DNA of 46,351 nt, from the NCBI GenBank assembly GCA_023228125.1, contig JALOBT010000020.1, positions 1-46,351 on the forward strand. Reading direction: 5' to 3'. Position 1 is the stretch's first letter, and the number at the start of each line of letters is the position of its first letter. Below are positions 27,557 through 34,521 of the stretch, piece after piece. A program made the position numbers and the translations under genes. This DNA is from Candidatus Cloacimonadota bacterium (lineage in GTDB: Bacteria > Cloacimonadota > Cloacimonadia > Cloacimonadales > Cloacimonadaceae). A model generated the notes under the pieces. It was not told the origin of the DNA and did no database searches. It saw nothing but the letters and a program-made list of their open reading frames with translations.

Positions 27557-27678
27557 TGGATTGGATACGTCTCGTGTCCAGTAAGACAAAAGTCCTTGGA
27601 AAAAGTGCAGGCGAGACGGCTGCAATCCTGTGCTTGAAGTGCAGACGGGCTACCGGATTGGATACGTCTCGTGTCCAG
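27557..27678. repeat. Three CGAGACG-family hairpins
   Basis: TGGATTGGATACGTCTCGTG-type copies at 27557-27582 and 27653-27678, in the same orientation, flank an oppositely oriented TGCAGGCGAGACGGCTGCA copy at 27606-27630. Confidence 0.75.
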
Positions 27679-27709
27679 TGAAAAAAGGATAGCAGGCTGG
27701 ATGCAAAGG

Positions 27710-27751
27710 GAGCACGTTGCGTGCTCTGCAAGCGGGACGCTTGCAATCCAG
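27710..27751. repeat. Double hairpin, CGGGACG variant
   Basis: GAGCACG-TTG-CGTGCTC (27710-27726) directly followed by TGCAAGCG-GGA-CGCTTGCA and ATCCAG (27727-27751). Both stems are perfect. The inverted arrangement at 37656-37697 has the same two modules with different stem sequences. Confidence 0.75.
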
Positions 27752-27787
27752 ATGACCTGTGTAGGCTAAGCGGAGTCCGCCACTACC

Positions 27788-28084
27788 TTAGCTCACCCTC
27801 ACCCGGATATTCTGCGCAATCCTGCGATCTAAAACATAGCGGGAATCTCCCACTGCCACGATGATATTGGGCTCTTCCAGATCATTGCGAAACATGGTGA
27901 TCAGAGCGCCCAGATAGATTCCGCGCTCGATGGTTCTCAGGTCGTTATTACAATGCACGGTGGCTGATCTGCCTTTTTCAAGCTCACTCATGGGGATGCA
28001 ATCCCCTCTCTGACAGGTGGCACACTGCGGTTTATTGCGAAAGATGCCGCGGCCCCACCCTCCTCTTCTACGTTGTTGATTCAT
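27788..28084 (-). CDS. feoA: FeoA-domain protein with cysteine-containing N-terminal extension
   Basis: 98 residues. Residues from about 32 (MSELEKGRSATVHCNND...) form a FeoA SH3-like domain, the small cytosolic partner of the FeoB ferrous iron permease. Before it is a basic, glycine-rich stretch and Cys21-x2-Cys24-x4-Cys29. The start overlaps the end of feoB by 17 bases, so the genes are translationally coupled and the N-terminal extension is encoded by the usual start. An internal start at Met32 would give an ordinary-length FeoA but has no visible ribosome binding site. Confidence 0.85.
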   Translation of the reverse strand: MNQQRRRGGWGRGIFRNKPQCATCQRGDCIPMSELEKGRSATVHCNNDLRTIERGIYLGALITMFRNDLEEPNIIVAVGDSRYVLDRRIAQNIRVRVS

Positions 28085-30266
28085 TTCTATTTCCTATAGT
28101 CTTTAAGTTTAGATAAATTAGGGTCAGGAAGATCAGGCCTATTGCCAGCCAATAAATGGAGGCAAAGCTAAAGGCCGCAATCTGATAAAAGACCATTGCG
28201 ATTACCCAGGCCAGGATATTCAGGTAAACAAAAGTAAAGATGGTCCAGCGGCTGCCATGTTCCTTGAAGAGCATGGTCAAAGCGGCTGCACAGGGCGAAT
28301 ACAAGACCACAATGAGCAGATAGGCCAGAGCCGCTTTCCAGCCTCCAAAACGCTTCTGGATGTTGAGATTCAGCCCAGAAGACTTAGCCTCATTTGTTCC
28401 CCTTTCTTCCATACTCATTTCCTCCCCAGAATACAAGCTTTGCATGGTGCCCACGATGGCTTCTTTGGCAAAGACTCCGGTGATCAGGGCTACCGAGGCC
28501 GGCCAGTTGTCCCTTTCTATACCGATCGGTTTTAAGGCTGGAGTAATGGCCTGTCCCGCTATTTGCAAGACGCTGGCTGGTTCTCGCTGGGGACTGAAGA
28601 TATTGGGCACCATAATGATCTGCAGGATGTTGATGATAAAGATCACGATCAGGATGGTCTTTCCGGCACGCAGGACGAAATCCTTGAGCCGGAACCAGGT
28701 GTGCATCATGATGCCATTGAAGGTAGGCACGTGGTATGGCGGCAGTTCCATCACAAAATTGCCGGGTTCGCTTTTGAAGATGGTCTTTTTGAGCAGGAGG
28801 CCGGTGCCCATAGCCATCACGATACCAAAGAGATACAGGCCAAAGATTACGAGATCAGCATGGCGGGGAAAGAAGATCATCGCCATAAAAAGATAGACCG
28901 GCAGCTTGCCTCCACAGCTCATGAAAGGCGTGAGCAGCGAGGCAAAGACCCTATCGCGCGGGTTTTCCAGAGTGCGGGTAGCCATGATGGCCGGAACCGT
29001 GCAGCCAAAGCCCACCAAAAGCGGGATAAAGGCCTTGCCGGGCAGACCGATCCGCCGCATATATTTATCCGCGATAAAGGCAGCGCGGGCCATATATCCG
29101 CTGTCTTCCAGGATGGACAAACTCACGTAAATAAAGAAGATGGGCGGGATGAAGGAACCGATGGTGACGATGCCTTCGCCCAGGGCATCACTGAGCAGAT
29201 ATTTGAGCCAAAATGGTGAGGATAACAGTTCCAGCAGCGCTCCAAATTGATCTTTAAAGAGCCAGCCCAGACCGGTTTCGATCAGGCCGGTGATAGGCGC
29301 ACTGGCTTTTACCGCCACCAGAAAGACCAGATACATCACGAAAAAGAAGATCGGCATACCCAGCCAGCCGGACAGCAGCACTTTATCCACGGCATCGGAA
29401 AAGGTGAGGCTGCCGGGGCGTTCTCGCTTTACCACCTCTTTCACCAGGCCCCGGATAAAACCGAAACGGTCATCAGCAATCACATTGGGGGCGGTTTGTC
29501 CGCGGTGTTTTTCGATGGCTTTGATCTCTTTTTCCACCTCCAGACGCGCCTCTTCAGAAAGTTGCAAAAGGTATTCCTTTTCCCCCTCGATGAGCTTAAG
29601 AGCTTGCCAACGTGTCTTTTGCACCTGCCAATAAAGATCAGTGGCCTGGGGCTTGTCCAAGGCAGCATCAATCACATTGTTTTGGGAGAGGATGCCCTGC
29701 CAGATCCTATCCAGATGCACTTCCACCACCTCATCATAAGAGATCTGAGTAGGGATGGGCGGGGCAGCCAGAGTGTCCTTGACCTTCTCTTTGAGGTCTG
29801 CCGCATGGAAACGTTTGTTCAGAGTATAAGATTCCACCGGGAAACCCAGATGCTCGCTCAGATGCTGTAGATCGATCTTCAGTCCGTTGCGCTCGGCGAT
29901 GTCTTTCATGGAAAGGCACATCAGGATCGGCGCACCCAGCTCCATAAGCTGCACTGTGAGATAGAGATTGCGCTCCAGATTCGCAGCATCCACGATGTTG
30001 ATGATCAAATCTGGCTTTTCATTGAGGATAAAATTGCGGGCTACGAGCTCGTCCGGTGTGCCTCCTGAAAGGGAATATATGCCCGGCAGATCGATCACCT
30101 CGTAGGTTACTCCATCGTAGGTATAGCTGCCACTTTTGTGCTCCACGGTCACTCCGGGCCAATTGCCCACAGTCTGCCTGGAGCCAGTCAAAGCATTGAA
30201 CAGGGTAGTCTTCCCCACATTGGGATTGCCCGCAACTGCGATCACAGGCTTTCTATTGAGAGTCAT
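28068..30266 (-). CDS. feoB: Ferrous iron transport protein B
   Basis: Inner-membrane Fe2+ permease with a cytosolic GTPase domain, 732 residues from the preferred ATG at 30266 (AAGGG upstream; a longer in-frame start at 30329 lies inside fur). G1 GNPNVGKT at 13-20, G3 DLPG in the IDLPGIYSLSGG segment, then the helical domain and two gate regions with conserved cysteines (VGFGCTVPAIMATRTL and TPFMSCGGKLPVYLF) among about eight membrane helices. The start overlaps the end of fur by 14 bases and the end overlaps feoA. Expression is probably repressed by Fur with iron through the box at 30711. Confidence 0.95.
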   Translation of the reverse strand: MTLNRKPVIAVAGNPNVGKTTLFNALTGSRQTVGNWPGVTVEHKSGSYTYDGVTYEVIDLPGIYSLSGGTPDELVARNFILNEKPDLIINIVDAANLERNLYLTVQLMELGAPILMCLSMKDIAERNGLKIDLQHLSEHLGFPVESYTLNKRFHAADLKEKVKDTLAAPPIPTQISYDEVVEVHLDRIWQGILSQNNVIDAALDKPQATDLYWQVQKTRWQALKLIEGEKEYLLQLSEEARLEVEKEIKAIEKHRGQTAPNVIADDRFGFIRGLVKEVVKRERPGSLTFSDAVDKVLLSGWLGMPIFFFVMYLVFLVAVKASAPITGLIETGLGWLFKDQFGALLELLSSPFWLKYLLSDALGEGIVTIGSFIPPIFFIYVSLSILEDSGYMARAAFIADKYMRRIGLPGKAFIPLLVGFGCTVPAIMATRTLENPRDRVFASLLTPFMSCGGKLPVYLFMAMIFFPRHADLVIFGLYLFGIVMAMGTGLLLKKTIFKSEPGNFVMELPPYHVPTFNGIMMHTWFRLKDFVLRAGKTILIVIFIINILQIIMVPNIFSPQREPASVLQIAGQAITPALKPIGIERDNWPASVALITGVFAKEAIVGTMQSLYSGEEMSMEERGTNEAKSSGLNLNIQKRFGGWKAALAYLLIVVLYSPCAAALTMLFKEHGSRWTIFTFVYLNILAWVIAMVFYQIAAFSFASIYWLAIGLIFLTLIYLNLKTIGNRNESTT

Positions 30267-30693
30267 TCGCACCGCCCTTGCACTTCCAGCATAAGCCGCT
30301 GATATTGATGCTGATATTCTGGATGTCAAACTTCAGAGCCCTGGCTTCCTTGTTGATCGCAGGCAGCAGAGCAGATAAATCCGTCTCGATCACAGCATGG
30401 CAATTTTCACACAGCCAATGCGCATGGCGGGGATGTCCCAGGATATGTTCAAATCTGTCTCGGCCTCCGATGCGCACAGTCCGCGTGATGAGCCCTGCTT
30501 CCAGCAGCAGCGGCAAGGTGCGATAGACCGTGGCCAGGGACACGTTGTCCGCCTTGATCAAATCATAGAGCTTTTCAGCGTCAAAATGCTCATGCACAGA
30601 AAAGGCCGCTTCCAGTATCCTGGCGCGATTGCGAGTGAGCTTGAGCCCCTGTTTTTGCAGGAACTTCTTAAACTGAACTTCATGGTCTATCAT
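30253..30693 (-). CDS. fur: Fur-family transcriptional regulator
   Basis: 146 residues: winged helix (LKLTRNRARILEAAF, then ATVYRTLPLLLEAGLI near 54-69) followed by the metal-binding dimerisation domain with HAHWLCENC (Cys95, Cys98) and GLCWKC (Cys135, Cys138), the structural zinc site. The linkage to feoB and feoA and the upstream Fur-type box identify it as the iron-responsive member rather than Zur or PerR, though sequence alone cannot exclude those. Ribosome binding site AAGGAG. First gene of a three-gene iron operon, probably autoregulated. Confidence 0.92.
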   Translation of the reverse strand: MIDHEVQFKKFLQKQGLKLTRNRARILEAAFSVHEHFDAEKLYDLIKADNVSLATVYRTLPLLLEAGLITRTVRIGGRDRFEHILGHPRHAHWLCENCHAVIETDLSALLPAINKEARALKFDIQNISINISGLCWKCKGGANDSQ

Positions 30694-30710
30694 CCCGGTC
30701 TCCTTTCATT

Positions 30711-30725
30711 TGAGAATCATTTGCA
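30711..30725 (-). promoter_or_regulatory. Fur box upstream of fur-feoB-feoA
   Basis: On the minus strand, TGCAAATGATTCTCA fits the 7-1-7 Fur consensus TGATAATnATTATCA at 11 or more of 14 positions and ends 17 bases before the fur start codon. It would let Fur repress its own operon. No clear promoter hexamers were identified. Confidence 0.6.
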
Positions 30726-30900
30726 ACAAAGACCGGGGAACTGCTTTTCTGTCAAGCTAAAAATGCCATAGGCTTTGGCAGATACGCCAGATTATCCATC
30801 GAAGCGCCTGCCGGATATGTGGTCCAGGATAATAATCTGCTTGACCTCTGACCCTGTTTGATAACTATGCTTTGTAAAGATGAAACAGGAGAAGATGAGT

Positions 30901-31467
30901 ATGACAGATGATCTGGAAGATATTGAAGACCAAACGATAGAGGACCTGAATGAACTGTGTCTGAGGGGGCACAATTTCAGCCACTGCCGCTTTGAATGTG
31001 ATCTCTCTGAGCTTCGTTTTGATGGCATTCTGGATAGCTATGTGTTTAAAGATTGCAATCTCTCATTGACTTCCTTTCAGGACGCCATGCTGCAAGGGGT
31101 ATCCTTTGAAAGCTCTAAGCTGGTGGGGGTGGATTTTACCCGCTGCAATACCCTGGGCCTTGGCATAAGCTTTGAGCAGTGCCTCCTGCGTAGCTGCAAC
31201 TTCAACTTTATGGAACTGAAGAAAACCCGCTTTAAAGACTGCGAAATCATTGAAACGGACTTCATCGGATCCAATCTGGCCGAAAGCAACTTCATCGGCA
31301 GCAGCTTCAGTAGTGTGAGTTTTAACAATACCAATCTTAGCAAAGCCAAGTTCAACGGCGCGCATGGCTATGCGATCAATCCGCTCAATAATAACATCAA
31401 GAATGCCACTTTCAGTCTACCGGATGCAGTAGCCCTGCTGGAATGCATGGGGATCAAGCTGGTGTAG
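30901..31467 (+). CDS. Pentapeptide-repeat protein
   Basis: About 188 residues from the ATG at 30901, nine bases after AGGAG; ATGs at 30880 and 30895 are in frame but less well placed. Most of the protein consists of A(D/N)LxF-type pentapeptides (for example LRFDG, CNLSL, VDFTR, CNFNF, TDFIG, SNLAE, SNFIG), predicting a right-handed quadrilateral beta-helix. Such proteins include Qnr-type gyrase protectors, but many have no known role; nothing here decides. It is 42 bases upstream of the ECF-type gene set and in the same reading frame as the first of those genes. Confidence 0.85.
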   Translation: MTDDLEDIEDQTIEDLNELCLRGHNFSHCRFECDLSELRFDGILDSYVFKDCNLSLTSFQDAMLQGVSFESSKLVGVDFTRCNTLGLGISFEQCLLRSCNFNFMELKKTRFKDCEIIETDFIGSNLAESNFIGSSFSSVSFNNTNLSKAKFNGAHGYAINPLNNNIKNATFSLPDAVALLECMGIKLV

Positions 31468-31509
31468 CCAAGAGTCCACAAATCCCGCTTCCCTTGGGGC
31501 ACTCTCCTT

Positions 31510-31905
31510 ATGCAGATTCTATTTGACAGAAGCCCCTCTTTCCCAGCAGATGTATTCATGGATTCAAATATGAGCTATTTAATTGCCGATGGTCAGCATC
31601 CTCTGGTATGCGCAGATGCCGTGCGCGATGAGATCATCCTTTACAATCTTGGAGTGGAAGAGGAGGTGCTGCTCTTTGCCAAATTTGAACGCATCACCGC
31701 CAAGAAGATAGACGCGGAAAGCAAGCTGGAAGCTCTGTCTGGAGGACAAAAGGTGGTGCTGATGGCACTCTTGGCACTCTTCTCACCTGCGCCCAGGATA
31801 GAATTCCTGCATTTGTCTCACTCTCTGGATGATGATAAGGCTACGCAGATCCTGGACATGATCAAGCAGAGCGGCAAAGAGATCTTGCTGAAGGATTTAT
31901 CATGA
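31510..31905 (+). CDS. ABC ATPase half: LSGGQ signature domain without Walker A
   Basis: 131 residues. The centre has the ABC signature LSGGQKVVLMALLAL (LSGGQ at 76-80), preceded by a helical subdomain resembling that of ECF-type ATPases (VRDEIILYNLG). There is no P-loop: the N-terminus begins where the Q-loop of an ordinary EcfA would be. The Walker B position reads IEFLHLSHSLD (98-107), lacking the Asp-Glu pair but keeping the SLD D-loop. About half the usual EcfA length of 270. The four-base ATGA overlap with the next gene implies coupled translation, and the neighbour supplies the missing motifs. The ATG at 31510 has only a weak ribosome binding site; Met17 or Met21 are alternatives. Confidence 0.75.
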   Translation: MQILFDRSPSFPADVFMDSNMSYLIADGQHPLVCADAVRDEIILYNLGVEEEVLLFAKFERITAKKIDAESKLEALSGGQKVVLMALLALFSPAPRIEFLHLSHSLDDDKATQILDMIKQSGKEILLKDLS

Positions 31906-32390
31906 TCACTCTGCCCGCGGGGACAAGAGATATCTGGCCGGGATTTTCCCTTAGTATAGACCAGCCTCTCGTCTTTCAGATAGGCGAAAGCTACTTTCTG
32001 AAGGGTGCCAATGGCAGCGGGAAGAGCAGCCTTATCCACCATATTCTGCTGCCGGAGCTTAGGGGCAGAAAAGAGCTCTATGTGCTATGTTTGCAGCAGC
32101 AGATGCACTTGCAAATCTATGCGCTGAGGGCGCAGGCAGCGATCTTCCAGCCGGGTTTTGCGATCCGCGGCGAAGAGGATGTCTGGCGTTATCTCTGGCA
32201 GGATCTGGCTGCAAGGCGGGACAATCTGCCGGTCTATGTGATTGCGGATGAGGCGTGCAGCCTGGATATCCCCAAGGACATTCAAAGGCCCATTTGTCTG
32301 ATTTACAGCTCGCATCGCTACCAATTGGAAAAGGCTCATATTGTGGAATTTGTCCAGCTCAGCCCTCAAAAGACGGTGATTTATGCTTAA
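31902..32390 (+). CDS. ABC ATPase half: Walker A/B domain without LSGGQ
   Basis: 162 residues. Walker A GANGSGKSS at 35-43, Q-loop region LQQQ near 64-67, Walker B VYVIADE at 111-117 (Asp116, catalytic Glu117), D-loop SLD at 120-122 and an H-switch SSHR with His138. The helical subdomain between Q-loop and Walker B is short (about 45 residues) and contains no LSGGQ-like signature. With the upstream protein it could form a heterodimer with a single composite ATP site. It overlaps the previous gene by four bases and the next by eight. Confidence 0.75.
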   Translation: MITLPAGTRDIWPGFSLSIDQPLVFQIGESYFLKGANGSGKSSLIHHILLPELRGRKELYVLCLQQQMHLQIYALRAQAAIFQPGFAIRGEEDVWRYLWQDLAARRDNLPVYVIADEACSLDIPKDIQRPICLIYSSHRYQLEKAHIVEFVQLSPQKTVIYA

Positions 32391-32997
32391 AGTGATAGTG
32401 GCTTCGCTGCTCTTCCTCTTGTATTGCATAGCGTTCGGAATTCTATGGCTGCACAATATCCCTTTGCAATTCATAGCTTTGGGACTGGCTTTGCTGCTTT
32501 CGCTTATCATTCTGAAGCCCCGCAAAGTTGGACAGCAACTAAAGATATTATTGCCTTTTGTGCTGATGCTCTCTGTGGTTTACGCCATCTTTATTCTCTG
32601 TGGCATCAGTCCTCAGGGCACTGTGCCTTGGGCTTATTGGGTGCATTACGGGCTGCCGCGGGTGCTGCTTTTGCTGAGTTCGATTTTGGCCTTTCGTCTG
32701 TGCTACGCCTATGTATCCGTGGATGATCTGATCCGCTCAAACCTGGGCATTCACCGGACTAAGTATCTGATTTTGGGCAAGATTCTGTATAATGCGGCCT
32801 TTCATTCTTATGCTGGGATCAGAATGTGGCAGGAGCTGTGCCCCGGTATGAGGCAAAAACCGAAGGGCTTTAAGATGCGCTTCCAGCGTGCCCTGGCTGC
32901 CACCTTGGGCTTGGTGCTTTTTACTCTCGCCGAAGCGGAAAGCAAAGGCGAGAGAATAGATAATCTCATTCAAAACTGTCATAAGGAGCAAAGATGA
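32383..32997 (+). CDS. ECF transporter T-component-like membrane protein
   Basis: 204 residues with about five hydrophobic helices (near 3-22, 28-45, 54-73, 87-107 and 170-183). The C-terminal FTLAEAESKGERIDNL segment corresponds to the AEAMEARG-type coupling helix of EcfT/CbiQ, though the Ala-Arg-Gly motif reads Ser-Lys-Gly. Such proteins couple the ATPases to the substrate-binding S subunit. Shorter than most EcfT proteins (about 260). Its start overlaps the ATPase half gene and its stop overlaps the S-component start (ATGA), so the four genes form one translationally coupled unit. Confidence 0.7.
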   Translation: MLKVIVASLLFLLYCIAFGILWLHNIPLQFIALGLALLLSLIILKPRKVGQQLKILLPFVLMLSVVYAIFILCGISPQGTVPWAYWVHYGLPRVLLLLSSILAFRLCYAYVSVDDLIRSNLGIHRTKYLILGKILYNAAFHSYAGIRMWQELCPGMRQKPKGFKMRFQRALAATLGLVLFTLAEAESKGERIDNLIQNCHKEQR

Positions 32998-33464
32998 AAT
33001 GGTATTTTACAGTCGGATTCACCGTATTGGTGATGGTTACCACTATCCTGATCCGCATTCCCATCCCCGGAGGCGGGTACTTTAATTTTGGGGATGTCGT
33101 TATCGTATTTTGTGGACTTTACGCTGGCAAGAAGAGCGCATTGATCGCCGGTGGAGTAGGTTCTGCTCTGGCAGATCTGATTGGCTTTCCGCTCTTTGCT
33201 CCCATCACCTTGGTGGCCAAAGCTCTATTGGGGCTTTTTGCTGGTATGGGCAAAGCTGCGGGGGGCTGGATGCGAAATATCTGGCCTTTGATAGGCGCAT
33301 TGCTGATGGTCATAGTGTATTTTGTGGGCACTTGGATCATGCCCAGCTTTGGCAAGGCGGCTGCGCTGGCCGATCTACCTGCCAATCTCTTGCAGGCGGG
33401 CTTTGGCTTCATCGGCGGAAGATTGCTGTTTGCAGCCTACATTAAGATCGAAGCACTGTCCTGA
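32994..33464 (+). CDS. ECF transporter S component (PF07155-like)
   Basis: 156 residues and about five or six membrane helices. The segment GYFNFGDVVIVFCGLYAGKK, followed by GGVGSALADLIGFPLFAPITLVAK, matches the NxGD and GSALADL...AP-T-xxK pattern of the S-components related to riboflavin/HmpT-type ECF proteins. It binds the small-molecule substrate, probably a vitamin, which cannot be named from sequence. Last gene of the coupled four-gene unit. No riboswitch was recognised upstream. A small CTTATG-TTAT-CATAAG hairpin follows at 33507. Confidence 0.8.
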   Translation: MKWYFTVGFTVLVMVTTILIRIPIPGGGYFNFGDVVIVFCGLYAGKKSALIAGGVGSALADLIGFPLFAPITLVAKALLGLFAGMGKAAGGWMRNIWPLIGALLMVIVYFVGTWIMPSFGKAAALADLPANLLQAGFGFIGGRLLFAAYIKIEALS

Positions 33465-33506
33465 ACTAAGGCCTTACAAGCAAAGCTTGCCCTTTGCCCA
33501 AAACTG

Positions 33507-33522
33507 CTTATGTTATCATAAG
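33507..33522. other. Small hairpin between S-component and acetyltransferase genes
   Basis: Perfect six-bp stem CTTATG/CATAAG with loop TTAT. No T-tract follows, so a terminator role is doubtful. Confidence 0.4.
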
Positions 33523-33550
33523 ATGCAAATAAAATCAAGAGGTGGATAAT

Positions 33551-34309
33551 ATGGCGATACCTTTTAACATGAACCGTTTGAAAGAGACGGAATTACTTTA
33601 TCCCCAACGTTTTGCCAGTATGCAACAGAAGGACTACGGTCTGATCTTTTTCAATGAAGGCAACAAAAGCTCCCAAGAGAGCAATCATGCTGTGATTAAA
33701 GAATATATCGGCATCGAAAGCAGCATCCGCAACATTGAATCCTTTTACAAAGCCAAGGGCATCAAACCTTGCTTCTTTTCTGCGCTGCACTCCGAAGAAC
33801 TTGTAAGGCTCATCCCCACCCTGGAAAATCATGAATATCAGATTCACACCGTGCAGGAAGACTATCTCTTGCACGATCATGAAGGTAGCCTCAGAGCTGT
33901 TAGTGATCTTATCATTCAGCGCATCAGGCGTTTGGACATCGAGATTATGGAAACCATCGCCCTGGAATATGGCACAGATTCGACCATAAAAGTGGTACAG
34001 CGCCATCTGCAACATCCTTCCTATCATCTTCTGGCTGGATTTCATGACGGTGAATTGGCTGCCCTGGCCTCGGTGAGCACCTATGCAGGCTACAGCAGGG
34101 TTTCGGACATCTTTACCAGAGATAAATACCGGGGCAAAGGCTATGGCGGTGCGATGATCCAGCATTTGATAGATTACCATCGCGGCATCTCAGCAAACTA
34201 TCTCTATCTCTTTTCTGACGATCCCGGCACCACCAAAATCGTGGAAAAGGGTGGCTTTAGCAAGCTTCCTCTGGATTTCCAGGGTTGGGTAGCGACGAAA
34301 GAAGCCTGA
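33551..34309 (+). CDS. GNAT-family acetyltransferase
   Basis: 252 residues. The C-terminal half has the acetyl-CoA-binding motif RDKYRGKGYGGAMIQHL (190-206, with R-G-K-G-Y-G at 194-199) and a late GTTKIVEKGGF segment typical of GNAT motif B. The N-terminal 110 residues resemble a degenerate first GNAT-like domain. The start at the ATG follows AGAGGTGG by five bases; the GTG at 33542 falls inside that site. Substrate not predictable. Confidence 0.8.
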   Translation: MAIPFNMNRLKETELLYPQRFASMQQKDYGLIFFNEGNKSSQESNHAVIKEYIGIESSIRNIESFYKAKGIKPCFFSALHSEELVRLIPTLENHEYQIHTVQEDYLLHDHEGSLRAVSDLIIQRIRRLDIEIMETIALEYGTDSTIKVVQRHLQHPSYHLLAGFHDGELAALASVSTYAGYSRVSDIFTRDKYRGKGYGGAMIQHLIDYHRGISANYLYLFSDDPGTTKIVEKGGFSKLPLDFQGWVATKEA

Positions 34310-34314
34310 TAGCC

Positions 34315-34404
34315 CCGTAACGCTGTCTTCAGACGGCCGCTCAATCAGCTTCCCTTTTGTCAAGGCCTGCGGCCTTGTTCGATACGAGACGTATCGAATC
34401 CAGC
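34315..34404. repeat. MITE-end fragment plus double hairpin, CGAGACG family
   Basis: Starts with CCGTAACGCTG (the end of the element at 21776), then at 34361-34404 AAGGCC-TGC-GGCCTT followed by arms TTCGATACG and CGTATCGAA around AGA (perfect nine-bp stem), then TCCAGC. The double hairpin is inverted relative to the end fragment compared with 21776-21873. Confidence 0.75.
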
Positions 34405-34521
34405 CTTCAGCCTAAATGCCTCAAAACATTTCTGACTATGGAACAAAACTTGCACATACCATATCTTCACAACAACTTTTTTTAAATGCGGCTGCGTAAG
34501 CTTCGAATAAGGAGGTTTATT

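Larger units (their letters stand above)
27403..27787. other. Repeat-rich region between convergent genes
   Basis: Holds a terminator hairpin (27435-27460), a nine-bp tandem repeat (27462-27514), CGAGACG-family hairpins at 27557-27582, 27606-27630 and 27653-27678, and a double hairpin at 27710-27751. It also has GTAGAATGTATGATG words (about 27415-27432), which appear inverted near 14194-14220. No coding sequence. Confidence 0.7.

Noticed and set aside
31510..32390. Sequencing frameshift in one ordinary ABC ATPase gene
   Set aside because: The motif order is wrong for a frameshift: the signature-containing half comes first and the Walker A half second, and each half has its own D-loop.
34361..34404. 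Integron attC site
   Set aside because: The hairpins lack the GTTRRRY/RYYYAAC core sites and no integrase is present.
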